NCBI GenBank assembly: GCA_037389465.1
Contig: JAZARR010000105.1
Span: 1,364,001 to 1,428,000 of the forward strand
Source of the DNA: Baylisascaris procyonis
Lineage: Eukaryota > Nematoda > Chromadorea > Rhabditida > Ascarididae
Direction of reading: 5' to 3'
Length of the DNA: 64,000 nucleotides
In this document: piece by piece, positions 26,401 through 40,700 of the stretch
Position numbering within the stretch: the stretch's first letter is position 1
How the letters are laid out: each line of letters begins with the position of its first letter
The notes under the pieces: generated by a model
The model's database searches: none
The model's input: the letters and a program-made list of their open reading frames with translations, nothing else
What the model was told of the DNA's origin: nothing
Translations under genes and position numbers: made by a program

Positions 26401-29106
26401 GTTTGTTTGTTTTTTGCAATGCAGCTCCTCTATATTTTAAAGAGCGTATCGATAAGAAAGGTTGTTCGTCCGTGGACCGTAACCGACCGTAAATTAACGG
26501 AAGTTGTTAATGGTATCGGATAATGGTACCGTAAATTTGCGGATAACGGAAGTTGATCGTAAATGAATTTAGGGAGTATCGGACGAAGGCCGAGCTGTAC
26601 TAGCAAGGCTGAACCATGCACAGAGGGAGCAGCACCTTACGGGTACGGTGGCCGGTTCGGTAACTGCCACGGACAGACTTATGAAAGAGCTTAAAGATAT
26701 TTATCGCTCGGAACATTACAAAAAAGGTTTGTTTCCTCAATCTTTCGTCTAATATGTCCAGATTTATTGTTGTACTAGGGTGGGTTTTCCCTGCCCAATA
26801 ATGAAGCTTTGAAGGTGACACTGGTACCATATTTTCAGGTGTATATTCAATTGAACTCGTCAAGGACAGCCTATACGAATGGCATGTGAAGCTGAAAAAG
26901 TGAGTTATTTGATCGCCATTTTAGAGAAGATGCCATCTGCAATTTGCGCTATGCGATACACTAAGAAAACATAGAAGACTATTTTCCATTAATGTTAATA
27001 TATTGCACTTCATTGAAGGTGGAATATTGGGGACTTTTTAATGAGTGAGATGGTCATTCGATTGAGGGTGAAAAATGATTGTTGGATGAGTGGAGACTTG
27101 ATACGTATGGATAGTTGATTTGGCGAAATTGAAGGAGAATGGCAATCGCATTGGTTGAAAGTGGCGTTGCTCTTTTGTGAGGATGCTGTTTATGATAAGT
27201 AAAGAGTTTCAGGGTCGATCCGGACAGCTGTCTGGCGGCAGATATGATAACAATGATGAGGCACGAAAAGCAGGACTACCTCCTTTTCCATTTCGTCTTC
27301 AAGGACACCTTCCCGTTTGTTTTGTTTTTTTTTCATTTCAAGATGTTGTTTTTTTGCCAAAAAGGGAGTTGAAATGTATCAAAAGATCTCTCCCACCTTA
27401 AAAAACCACTGAATAGGGAGCTGGAGATTCCTTCAAAAGATATGCTTCCGAAGTTAGCTATGAGGGGGTCATATTTATGAACCATTATGGGATGGCGTAA
27501 CATTGGCATATATGAATTTGAATAGACTTTCATATTCTTGCCATATTTAGAAGCGTTCCATGGCCGAGATAGGCTAACTTGCAGAAGCGACTCTTGATAA
27601 TTCGCTTATGATTACAATTTCTTGTCACCGAAGTGCTAATATAGCAAAGACCAACTACGACAATAAAACTGTTTAACAGGTGAAGGCAAAAATTTTAAGT
27701 TCAGTAGTTATGCGTATTTTATTTATATGCCTGAAGGAGAGATCAGGTCAGATCCGCTATCCAATCTTGTACGTAACTTGAAGAAATGATCTTTAAATAT
27801 GGTTAAGTGATTTAAGTGTAGTAATGAAAGAAGTAATTGATTTTGGATGGCACGAATTTTCCAATTTTTTTTCTTTTTTTTTTTGTGGAGGATGCGAAAA
27901 AAAGAATTTATTTCTCGTAAACTTTTTTGCCAAGAACTCGAGATTTTGCTTGTCAGAGCCTTCGCCCCACTGTTCAGGTCATGAAGGTCAGCAACCTTTT
28001 AGCTTGAAAATTCTGAATAGGCCAGTGACTTTAACAGCAATCCTTAATTGATGTAAGTATAGTTTTGAGCCGCCGTTTGTTCGCTTGGTATCTCCGACAA
28101 TCTCGAATGGATTTGTGTTGGGTGGCGGTGCAATCTGTATGGAGCTGCTGACGAAACAGGGCTGGACAAGTGCCTATAGCGTCGAATCGCTGATTCTACA
28201 AATTGCCGCAACTTTGGTCAAGGGCAAGGTATTCGATTATGTTGGTTACAGTCACGTAACATTTGCAAATCGAAGTGAGAAAAACTAAGAGGAAGAATGG
28301 TTACAAAGGGAATTCATAATTAAATTGTTAGCTTAGGTGTTTAGTTGGTCGGTGCCAAAATACGTCGATTAACTCGCAGTCAGTAAATTTTTAATTGTTG
28401 AAACATCGACCTTCATATTGGCGTATTGATTGAAAATGTTTTCCTGTGATGTTTTACATGCAAATCTAAGAATTAGGAGATTGGGATTTGAGTTTTGAGT
28501 GTTTCTTTCGCGGTGGTAAAGATTTATATCATAGAAATAAGGTTGAATTGAGCAATTTTTGCATTCAGTGAAGTGATCAAAAAAGTCTGAAATTTTTTTT
28601 ATTTACGCTGAGGGACCAGAGAATGTAAGATGACCATCCTTCATTCACTATCTATAGTTGGGCTATTAAATAAAGCTGAATAGATCGGAAATTGATGGAT
28701 AATTTTTCATACAAAGAAAGTAGAGAAATTCTACAAGACGAAAGAAATCATTTTTTTAATTCTCTCAGATACGTTTTATTTGAGAAGTAATTTTGTAACT
28801 CTGGAACTAAGAGAAAATTATAGTGGCTTTTTTTACCATTTAAGTTTAACAATCATAAAATTCGTTTTTTTAAAGTTATCATTTAAAAAAAAGAATAGAT
28901 AATACTTTTTTTTTAATTCTTCAGCGTAAAGTAGTGTGATTATGATTACAATGATGATTGCTAATAAGACCATAAATGCTTAGGCTCGTATCCAATTCGA
29001 TGTTAAAGGCCAGTATAGTATGGTGAAAGCTCAACAGTCGTTCAGCTCACTGGTACAGATCCATGCAAAATCAGGTTGGTATACACCACCAAAAGAGGAC
29101 GGTTAA
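20431..29106 (+). CDS. ube2q: Ubiquitin-conjugating enzyme E2 Q (UBE2Q) homologue
   Basis: E2 enzymes accept ubiquitin from E1 as a thioester and pass it to substrates. The UBE2Q group carries an extra N-terminal RWD-like region. Nine exons fit in phase: 20431-20508, 24424-24507, 25031-25219, 25470-25559, 26573-26726, 26839-26899, 27213-27318, 28070-28228 and 28984-29106, giving 347 aa (human UBE2Q2 is about 375). The start [19 protein letters not shown] matches the family's FDKNHERF region. Exon 3 holds [11 protein letters not shown]. Exon 4 is the acidic linker. Exon 5 holds [17 protein letters not shown]. Exon 6 holds [17 protein letters not shown]. Exon 8 holds [18 protein letters not shown], with the catalytic Cys at about residue 277. 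The end [11 protein letters not shown] is the family's C-terminus. Exon 8 uses a TTTTGAG acceptor and exon 7 a weak GTTTTG donor; both are supported by homology. The Asp usually before PPF seems to be lost at that junction. The first intron is 3.9 kb. Confidence 0.95.
26487..26565. repeat. Imperfect direct repeat at the 3' end of UBE2Q intron 4
   Basis: Two degenerate copies starting at 26487 and 26529 share CCGTAAATT and ACGGAAGTTG blocks. The second copy ends just before the acceptor of exon 5 at 26573. Confidence 0.5.
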
Positions 29107-31780
29107 TTGTTCATTATATCGGTAGAGACGATCGACTTTAAAAAAAATCGCTCATATTGACCTTTTACGTCACTCTTAATTGCTCTATCCTTTGTGTTCT
29201 CTGTATATGGCTCTTGTTAAGTTTCAGTTATTTCTTTGCTATGGATTGAGGTTTTCTTTTTTTTTTTTTTCTTGCAGAATATTTGCATTCGATGAGTTTA
29301 TGATTATTTATTTATTCATTATGTAAGGGTTTGCATTTTATTGCAACGCTCCGATATTGTTTCACGTATTTGCTTCATAATGGGATGCGTTGTGAATAAA
29401 GAAAAAATTGCGCTAAGTGCTTATATTACTCTTTTATCTTATATTATTGGATTAGAAGATCACCATCTAAGAGTGCTAAACAATGCCGTTGTGTCAACTT
29501 GTTGGTTTGATACGTTTGTGCTCAAATACAGCACCGGAAGGTAGAGGGAAGGCGAAGGAGAGGTCGAATCGACTTTTCTATGTAGAAGATTTCCGGCTAC
29601 TATGTATATCTGGAAAAGAGACTTTAGTTATTACGTTTTCAACGCATTCTATTATTCATTTCTTTGCTAATTTTCTCTTCTTTTTTTTTTCGTTCACGCA
29701 ATGTTCTTTCATATTTCAATTGCGATGTGCATTTTTCTGAAGTTTTATTGGCCTTTAAGTATGACACATCGCCATCCATTCTATTCATCCAACTTAAGTG
29801 ATGCATCCGTTTCATTTGAAAATGTTGCCTATTTCTCGAGAAGGGAAAAAAATGGATTATCATTATGGAAGTGAACATTCTAACTTATCATTGCTTCTTG
29901 TTCCTATGGTAATATGAGATTTATTATTGCTGTAATATTTGTTAAATTCTTAAATGTTTTATTAGTAGATCGCTTTTATGAACATCGTTCATATTTGAAT
30001 AACGATTCAATCGCTTATTTTAAGTTCGCGTTATGCGTATGGTAAGCGCAAGAGTTATCGTTGATGAATGGATGCAACATATAAATTTAAAAAAAAAAAA
30101 AAAAAAACAACTGAATTTTGCGCTATGATTTCCCTGATCGGAAAATTAATTGAAGTTTTCTATTTTATATTTAGTCTTCCGTTTTAATTTGATCGTTGCG
30201 ATAATATCGATTTTTATCGCTACAAAAAAACCGTTTTATTCACTTTTGTAATTTTCTCATATTCGCATCTTTTTTATTTTCTTTTCTTTTATTTCAATTC
30301 GTTTGCTTGCGGAATATTTCTTTATTACATCCAAATGTTTCTATGCTTTTCATATTAGATTATAGATAGTCTTGAAGTGTTTTTTGATCAACTTTTACAA
30401 TGCTTATATATGTTGATGCACTGAAATGTCATTTTTCTATTTTCTAGTTCTGTGGATGAAGATATATGTCGTGATGTATTTGCACCCATCATATATGCTA
30501 TAAACTTTATTGTTAGAATAGGCGATAAAGCATTCAGAATAGGTTCTTTTATAAGAAATTTTATTCTTTATTTTGATTTGATCCTTTCTTCTGTTTTATC
30601 AATAATTTCAACAAAAATTTGCCAGCAAATGCAACAATCATCTTATTATTGCATATAAGAGCGAAAATGGATTTCATTAACTCAAAAGTATGAAAAACTT
30701 CATATCAGCGCTTATATTTTACTGAGGGTAAGGCGATTCCTATCTTTAGCGATCACAACAAGCAAAAAAGGGTTTTACGATCCTTTAAAAAGTTACCTCT
30801 CTCAAAAAATTTATTCCAACATTCTACGGAGGAAAAACATTCGAAAAATTATGTGAGCACGAACGACGAGAAGAAACATTTGCAAGATAACCATCCGGTT
30901 GAATAGATACATTCAGTGTGTAAGAGCGAACAGCTGTGTGGGTATGAAGCTCTAAAAGACAGCAGCAATTTAAAATTTGAAGAAGTGAATGGACTACATC
31001 AATGGGAAGTTTTTATCCCTTGGAGGACTTTGCAAAAATATTTTTCGCGCTCTAACATTTGTAAGAGTCAGCTCCCGTTGGCTCATCTAATCGTCCAAGT
31101 CTCCTTGAGGACCTGCATCTTCTATCGAGATTCGATCGAGTAAATTTCGAGACGAAACAGTTGTAAGGGCGAACAGTTCATCATACTTAAACAGTGGGTG
31201 AAAAACAAGTAGAGACTCGTTCACAAGGATGGCTTCGATCGTCGGCACAACTCCGGCGAACTCTGCGCTGCCGCCGATCATATAAAAACAAAGCAATTTT
31301 TTTTAACACCGGTGTTCTCGACATACGACACAAATACACTTAACGACCTCAAGAATGCCAATTTATAGCGATGGCCATTATCTAAGAAAAAGCTGCAGTC
31401 TCATAAATGATTCAACGCACCATATCTTAAATTGATCGCCTACATAGTACATACATCGACAACCTATGTTTGCTATTTTGGATCATATATGTAACGAATT
31501 CTTAGAAATGTAACTCCGACGATCGGAACAACGGTGTGATTAAATTTATGGCTAAAGGAATGCACAGCATCCGAGCGTTTCTGGTTTTGGTTGAGAAGGC
31601 ACATAACTAGTGTCAGGGTAGAGTACAGGACGCTGCAATCCTTATGCGGCCAACAATCTGACGATGAACGCAACCACATTCTCGCCCCTTCCAATTTAAG
31701 GTCGGCCCTTCAATCTCTCTTGACTGCCTTTTGAGTTGGATATATATGATCGGTGGTAGTTAAACTACTTTAACGATTCG
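29107..31780. other. Intergenic region between convergent UBE2Q and PPAN
   Basis: This 2.7 kb stretch should hold both 3' UTRs. It is AT-rich up to about 30900. From 30900 to 31700 it is somewhat less AT-rich and has minus-strand open frames at 31087-31296 and 31473-31694 that I cannot assign; they may be 3' UTR or decayed sequence. Confidence 0.5.
29395..29400 (+). terminator. Candidate poly(A) signal AATAAA for UBE2Q
   Basis: This is an AATAAA hexamer 289 bases after the UBE2Q stop codon. In AT-rich DNA the hexamer occurs often by chance, so it is only a candidate. Confidence 0.3.
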
Positions 31781-34700
31781 CTATGCAAAATGCACTTTTT
31801 TAGCCTTCAAGTCGCCTCCTTTCGCTTCTCTTGAGTGCGTGCGCTTCGTCATTTCAGACTCGCGAACAGTGCCATCGGAGCGCCGTCTCTTTTTCGACGA
31901 AGGCTCTGCCGATTGATTCTGACCCTCTCCTCCTCCATGACCCAACCTATAATACTCATAGCTACAGCACATAATAATCGCACCTCTCTTCTTTCGAAGA
32001 TATTCAGTAAGGTGAAACAAGAGGAAATGAAAGCCGAAAAGAAACGAGCAATTTAGAACAAAACGTCTGCTATACGTTCGTCGCAGTTGAATAAATTTTA
32101 TACGGATTTGAACTAAGGATTTCCACCAGAGATTCCAACTTATTCTTGCTGCCTGTATTCATCCCAGCTCTATTATTAAAAAGCTCCATTTCGCCGCTCT
32201 CCTTAAAAACTAAACAGAACACTAACACTATGCGGGTATCATCCTTAAGTAATGACCGTTAATTAGAAATTACTATCACGACAGAATATCTTAACACAAA
32301 AAATACAACCAATCAACACATTCGATCATTTGACATCATTCAAAGAACTCGATATACCACAAAATCGGAACATGGAACTAACATCACTGCATCAGTAGAC
32401 AGGTTTTTTAACTTGATGCATCGCAAGCAGCACGAATTCGAATAAAGCGCTTGGGCGTTGCATCAAAGTGAAGATCAATAACTATTTTTTGCTTTCTCCC
32501 ACGATAACTTTTTATGGTTTGTGTTCTTCGAGCTGGTTTTTCGCATGTGCCTTCTGGATAAGGTAGAGACGTGCTGATTAGTTTTTGAGGTGATGTTATC
32601 TGATGGAAGGTGGAGAAAATCCGGTCGGAAAATTTTTTCATAGTTAAGCATTTTTGTTTATAACTTTTTGTGTGTTTATTGAATTTTTGATTTCTTTTTT
32701 TTTCTTATATTTGTGGTTTTAGGGGATATATAATGGGCTGCGTCTCGATTTGTGAAAAAAAATTTTGAATGTGAAAATTCTGCCGGAATTGTTTGAAAAT
32801 GTATGGGGAACAATCCGGAAACATTTACAACTTTGTAATTTTTTGATATTTTTGGTAGATTTTTATAGGACCTCGTGGGAATTTTGGTCCGGAAGTGCCT
32901 GTGAAGAAAGATTGTGGATATTTGATGATCCGGTTGAAATATCCGTTCAGGAACCGGAAAATCGATTTTTAGCCATATCTCGCTTCTGGATAGGCTAATC
33001 GGGCTGGAATTTTTTTATCATCCATAGTTTGCGATTGCCTACTGGATCCTCCGAAAAAGGTCCCGCTAGGATGAAAAAAAAAGTTGGCAAACAGTCAACT
33101 TCATTTTCAATAACCTTTTTCCACTTGCTCGCACAGTTTTCTCATCTACTACAAGTTTTCATCTCTTTTCAAGCCCATTTCAAATATATAACTTGGGTTT
33201 TGTTCCGATCCAGGATTTTCATGACACTCGGAAAATTTTTCATTTTTTGACCATAAGTGTTTTACGGTTTATCGGAGAGGCGCGCATGTAGCACTATTCG
33301 ACAAACCAGACGATTTGCTTCCCAACAGTCTATAACATGTTCGGGCTATCTCTACTGGAAATATTGGAAAACGCATCTGGCGGCGTGATAGTACACAAAA
33401 GTGGGAGAGTCAGAGAAATGAGAATACGCGCGTTCATAACGCCGCGAAATGTAGGTGGATATCGATGAGCTTTTCTTTATTGCAAACAGTATTTAATTCT
33501 CTTTCGAACGATATATACAATTCCTGGATCAGCTGCAAGGATTCGTGAGAAAAAAAAATTAAAAACGTTAATTGTGTAATTTTATGGAGAATGAATTTTT
33601 TCCATAGTAATAACTGCATCCAGAACAAAGCAGGGGGTCGAAAGGGGCGATAGCACTCCCGCGGGGGGCTCAGGGTGGAACGAAGCCCCCCTGATCTTAA
33701 TTTTAGTACTGAAACAAAAAATATATAGTTAAGAGGTCCGTATCGTCACTTCTTCCTGCGACCAAAATAGCTTTTATTTGCATCTTCTTCCTGGATTTTT
33801 TATTTTCATTCGCTTAGACATGACTCCACAATGATATCTATTTCAGATTCATTTCCTAAGGTTTTTTTTTTCAGTTTCGAAATTAAACTATGTGAATTTC
33901 CACAGAAATATACTATAATTGAGATTTTGGAATTTTTTTCTCGGCAATTGTTGGGCTCATGGAGTTGCGGTTTGCTTTTTTCGAAACAACTTTTAAAGCT
34001 CTATCAAATGATATATAGTTTATTATACTTGAAGAGAAAAGTTGAAAATCGCATCAACCGGCCAGAATTTCCGAAATCTGGATTTTTGCAATTTTCGGGG
34101 TTCCGGTTCTGAGCCGCTATTGGATATAGGTGCAAACGGTGCTTTGATTTGTGGTCTACTCAGCGAGACCTCTCCAACAGTATACGGACTGCTACCCTGA
34201 GACAAATAGGAGCCAAGAAAAAAATCCCAAAAATCGCAATTTTCCAACCGTGGGGGGGTAGTACAGGGAAAATTTGAAAAAAAATTTTTCGTTCCCGATT
34301 GCGAGGATTTTGGTGTCAAACGACAGGACTCAATGAGCTGATCACCGATACGTGCGTTGTTCGCTGTCTTATGGAATAAGAAGGAAGTTGTAGCCAGGAA
34401 TGTCGTACTTTTATACAAATGTACTATAATTGAGATTTTGGAATTTTTTTTCTCGGCAATTGTTGGGCTCATGGAGTTGCGGTTTGCTTTTTTCGAAACA
34501 ACTTTTAAAGCTCTATCAAATGATATATAGTTTATTATACTTGAAGAGAAAGGTTGAAAATCGCATCAACCGGCCAGAATTTCCGAAATCTGGATTTTTG
34601 CAATTTCCGGGGTTCCGGTTCTGAGCCGCTATTGGATATAGGTGCAAACGGTGCTTTGATTTGTGGTCTACTCAGCGAGACCTCTCCAACAGTATACGGA

Positions 34701-37700
34701 CTGCTACCGTGAGACAAATAGGAGCCAAGAAAAAAAATCCCAAAAATCGCAATTTTCCAACCGTAGGGGGGTAGTACAGGGAAAATTTGAAAAAAAATTT
34801 TTCGTTCCCGATTGCGAGGATTTTGGTGTCAAACGACAGGACTCAATGAGCTGATCACCGATACGTGCGTTGTTCGCTGTCTTATGGAATAAGAAGGAAG
34901 TTGTAGCCAGGAATGTCGTACTTTTATACAAATGTACTATAATTGAGATTTTGGAATTTTTTTTCTCGGCAATTGTTGGGCTCATGGAGTTGCGGTTTGC
35001 TTTTTTCGAAACAACTTTTAAAGCTCTATCAAATGATATATAGTTTATTATACTTGAAGAGAAAGGTTGAAAATCGCATCAACCGGCCAGAATTTCCGAA
35101 ATCTGGATTTTTGCAATTTTCGGGGTTCCGGTTCTGAGCCGCTATTGGATATAGGTGCAAACGGTGCTTTGATTTGTGGTCTACTCAGCAAGACCTCTCC
35201 AACAGTATACGGACTGCTACCGTGAGACAAATAGGAGCCAAGAAAAAAAATCCCAAAAATCGCAATTTTCCAACCGTAGGGGGGTAGTACAGGGAAAATT
35301 TGAAAAAAAATTTTTCGTTCCCGATTGCGAGGATTTTGGTGTCAAACGACAGGACTCAATGAGCTGATCACCGATACGTGCGTTGTTCGCTGTCTTATGG
35401 AATAAGAAGGAAGTTGTAGCCAGGAATGTCGTACTTTTATACAAATGTACTATAATTGAGATTTTGGAATTTTTTTTCTCGGCAATTGTTGGGCTCATGG
35501 AGTTGCGGTTTGCTTTTTTCGAAACAACTTTTAAAGCTCTATCAAATGATATATAGTTTATTATACTTGAAGAGAAAAGTTGAAAATCGCATCAACCGGC
35601 CAGAATTTCCGAAATCTGGATTTTTGCAATTTTCGGGGTTCCGGTTCTGAGCCGCTATTGGATATAGGTGCAAACGGTGCTTTGATTTGTGGTCTTACCT
35701 TTTTTTAAGTAGCAGATCTGCTGGCCGTTCTTCCCGTCCATCATCGCCCTCTCCAGTGACCGCTCTCTGCCTGTTGATGATTCTCTGCTTTTCCTCACTA
35801 AATGCCGCCTCCTCCGCAGCCTTTTTCTCAGCTATTGCCTTCAGTCGTCGAATGACGCGATGCTCATTTTCTTTCTTTTGCCGCTCTTTCATTTTCCTTA
35901 AATGCGCTGCTGCTTTACTTATTATCTCAATAACCGTGCCTCCATCTATTGATAACTTTGACTAGGAAAACACGAAACCTCCTCAAACGTGAAAAAGAAG
36001 CAAAGACATTGAAGCCGCCCAATGTCCGCGGAAGATTTAGCTAGAACATACAGCATCCAGGATTGGATATGAATATGTTAATTGCCTGTAGCTGGTTCAA
36101 ATTCTGTTGTGGCCTATGCCCTCTTCCTTCTTACTATAAAATATATAGAAACTTTCGCTGTATCTAGATTATGATTTCATGCGTTCAAAACATCACCGAT
36201 ACATCAGAAAAACGCACTTCTTTTTCGGAAGGTTTTTGCGCAATTCCATAAGCTCATTGGTAGTCTTCTGCATATAAGAATGGTACAGCACTTCACCGTC
36301 GTTAACGCCATCCTCTACCTTCATCAGTACCATTGTCAAACGGGGTCCGAGTTCTACTAATCTGAAAAACGGTACATTAAGTACAAATGATTTTGAAAAT
36401 AGTCTATCAACATAGGTGATGGTCATTGACATTTATAGCCACACTAAGCTTCTAACTAGTTTTGCGACTTTTCTGGGTTTTTTCTTAAATAATAGACAAA
36501 AAAATTCGGTGGATAATTTGGCCTCCTCTTAGGATTCGTTTTATCTTTTTTTTTAGTTATCATGCCTTAAAGTTGCTATACATCCTCCTCTTCCTCTCTC
36601 CTCCGTCCACCACTATCAGGTTTGCAGTTGTCTTATAATGTTATATGATGTAAATATCAGAATGCAGCTAAGCGAGTTTCTTATTTATTTATTTATTTTT
36701 TTTTATAAAAGCAATCACCGATCTGATCTATAAACTCATCTTCGTAACATTAAAAACATCAACTACATTGCTATGTCGATCAGTATTCTGATTAAGACAA
36801 ACTCACTGAGAGTATATATGTATATAACGATGAAGTTGTTCCATATAAATACGACGCGGTAACAAAGAACTGTAATTACCTGATATGCGTCAGTTGGCCA
36901 GCCTTGCATCCTCTCGACACGAGGTCCTGAGATAGCTCTACCTCTTTTTCCTCCTCCTCGAATTCACTTTCACTGAGCTGACCGGGACTGAAACATTCCG
37001 AAATGAGCATCACCTCATTCGAAATATAAAGGTAAAAGTTGCTTTAATGCAGCACTGTTTCATCTGACGCCACTTCCATTTGTTCGCAACAGTACAACTC
37101 AAAAGTTTTCCCATGTCTGCTCATGGCGGCTCTTTTGGCAAGAAAATACTGTGGATTCTCTCATCGAACATCGCATGATGAAGGCAACGTTTATACAATC
37201 CAGCCTATTAAACGGAGGTCAATCTGTCGTTGCTTCGAGGGTTTTAACGATCTACATATATATAGGTGTCTTATGATATGATATGATATGAAGCTGATTC
37301 CATTAGGCAATACAATAACAAAGTGAGATACTTGAGAAAATAGTCGCTGATATCCTTGTACCTCGAAAGATCTGGTACCTTGCCTTGAACAATCTTTTTT
37401 GTTGCCTTACTCAATCCCGCTGGCACCGTCTTGATCGCACTAAAAAGCAGCAATCCTCAATTTTCAGTGAGAGAAACAATCATAAAAAGATAGCTTTCCC
37501 TATGTTTTTTTGCCAATAGAATCGACTTTCGGAAAAATAGCCGATGCATGGGTAACTAACCAGACTGTAATAATCATTTGATAAACATCCAACTAGACAT
37601 AAGCTTCTTTAGGATCGTTCGAAAGAATCGTCTTCCATTTTGCTCTCCAACATAAGACTCTCAAAGCAAAATTTGCAAGATTTTAGAAGCATACGTGGAA

Positions 37701-40700
37701 AGCACATAAACGATGAGATAGCTTACATCTCGGTTGATGTCAGCAATATACATCCGAAAAATATTCCTTATATCACTCAAAAAAAAGGACGCAAACAGAT
37801 CTGCATCGTTTCTAGAAAGTACGCAAAATATAGACATGTAAATATCGAGCAGTAAACTTACTAGTGACGCAATTCAAAAATATCACTTTCGGCATCGTAG
37901 TTGATCAAAACGCACCGGCGAATTTTAGACAATTTCACCTGAAGAACGCAAATGGCCTCTTATATAGCATTTGGCATAATGCTAGATTATTGCTAGCTAG
38001 AAATGCGCCATCCGACTAGTTACAATCGCCGCTGATAGTTTTTTTTTTCAGTGCAAAAAGATTACAATTAGATCGCATCTATGCAAGAGATAGATTTTCT
38101 GTTTTATTACTACTTAAACGTGTGAAGGTGAGTAAAATATAATGCGACTTTTATTAACGAAATACGACGCATACTTCAATTCCGATTAACCGATGGAATA
38201 GTCATCGTAAAGGAAAAATTGCTTAAACAGCACCTTAAAATATCCCATATTTCCACAGCGATAAGTGAACGAACGCCTGCTATTGAATGAGATATTAACG
38301 CCACGTAATAAGAATGAAATTATTCAAAAGCGAATGAAGTAAAAAAAACAAAAATACAACGTAACATAACAAACCTCATCAACGTTAATCGATGGGAACA
38401 TATTACGAAACATCGTCTGCGCAAGTTGAACATGTTTCTTTGGGCAATTCACTAATCCATTCATTACGATCAATGGAGGATTGATGAATTGTTGCTGAAA
38501 ATGAAGTGGACGTCGTTGCGATGATACCACATCCCTCGCCAAACTATACCGCAGAACTAAAACATCAAGCACCATCATAGCACATATATCACATATCAAT
38601 GAAAATTCTATTCACTGGTTGCAATATAAAGGAGTGCGATAAAGGTATAGGAAAAGCTGATGAGGCCAATTCTTATGAGTTTCAAAGACATTGGTAATAT
38701 CTGTCCTGCACCAGATTTCGTGATGCGCTATAAGGAAAAGAGCTTTTTTTTTGTGGTTACCAAAAGTTAGAGATACCCGCAGAATAGAAAGCCTTTTCCC
38801 TTAAATTTTTATGTTCTCCAAGAAATTTTTTACCGATGAGATGCGAAAAAAGGAAATGAAAATCAAACAAAAACAAATTCAACATTTAAGACAGAGAAAT
38901 ATAAGTACTAACTTTTGAAAGAAAGCGTCGGACCTTGTGAGGAATGAATTATTCGTAATGTTATCGATTGTTCACCTCTCGTTAAAATCAACAAATGCGT
39001 CATACCGAGCACCGCTCCATTTAGTAAAAAATCCTTTAGATTATTACGTTTCAACTCCTGAAATGAACCAATTACGACGATAAATCAACTGTTGAAGTAA
39101 TATAATTTCGAATTGAAGCAATAAAATCACCGCGAAAATAAAATATTAAATGTATTCGAACGATTATCGAGGACGCCGAAAATGAATTTTACTAGATATC
39201 CAGTACCTAACACCACCAATACGAAGTGAATCTATGGTCTCTCCACGTAAGAAGATACAGAGCAAAGTCATTTTTTCATGCCATCTGTGTTCATCAGCAC
39301 TAAAAAAACCTAAACAATGAAAAGTGGCAACAGAGGAGGAGGTATAGAGAAGTGGAGTGAAAATTGCAGATAGAGCGCTTTAAAGCTCCCAAAAAGCGTT
39401 GCTTATAATACCATCAGTTGAATGATCACATGAGATACCTTTAATTTAGAAGCGGTGAACGGCTCCATAATGGAACGCAAATCGCGTTCCAACTGACGCA
39501 CATAACGACCAACTCTGCCACGATGAATGACAAACGAGTGTGGCTGAGCAGCTAGCTTCTTCGCTTCACCCTCACCCCTCATCGTTTCCCTTAGCAAGTC
39601 CACCTCTCGTTTTTCAGCCGCCTTTTCTGCGCGCATTTCTTCACGGGTCCCCTAAAAGCTCTTCAAACTGCTAATCCATCTCATTTTAAAGGACGCTTTG
39701 TAGGCGTCTGGCAGGCACGATTTCTTCTACTGATCTGATCCATTATGAATGACGCATAGAAGCTTCAAGCTCTAAATTCCATATGCGCTATTCAACAGAA
39801 CATAAATATCGCATAAAACACTTTGAAAAAAAAAATTTAGAGAAACCATCAAATTCAATGCTCATTCTGCTTGTCAAGACCTGGTATGTATGTTTGTTTT
39901 CAAAGAGTAGCCCCCCTTATTGAAAATATTTCGTAAATGTTTCAACTTGCGCATTGTTTCACAATATTTTCTTTCTTTATATGCATAACAACTCTTGCCA
40001 GTACAATGATGAAACAAAAATTTGTTTAAAAGATGCTTAACCTTGGAAGTTGTTAAAATATCACAATTTGGTATATTCTATGGGTGACCATGGTCTCAGT
40101 TTTTCGTGATAAATACTGCAACCTAAACCTGATATTATCGAAGTTTCATTGTTTAATTCAATTCGATATTCAACTAGAACTATTGATTAAATTCAAACTT
40201 CCATACTATTCTATATGTGAAAGTAGACCTTATATACGATAGAAAAATTTGTAGATTCATAAAAATTTTATGTTCAATTCCATTATTTCAACTTCAACAA
40301 CCCTTGAGTTAAGACTACTGAATGAATAGATATAAACACACACATACATCTGCATATGATATAATTTCCCCTGAACACACAAATGAACATGATCCTTGTC
40401 TTTAATCGTATGAATAAAGACTTCCCTTCTTTTTTTAATATGCGAAGACCACAAAATTTCATATTATCCAATTCTTCTTCATGTTCTTTCATATGATATT
40501 CATCGTACCCGAACAACCAGCATACTCAGTCACAAATATCTTGCGGCAAACAATCTCTTTAATTACAAATTGGATGAGATAACTCTAGTGCCAAATATGA
40601 AATTCAATGACTATAGAATAACTGCGCCCCTATAGGATGAGACATAAAAACCTGGTAGTAGAAAAACGTTAAAAGTTTCATCAATGCTGAAATGATAACC

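Noticed and set aside
34023..35650. Repeated 60-149-codon frames within the 513-bp array
   Set aside because: Both strands are open, frames overlap and recur with the repeat period, and no domain or splice context supports coding.
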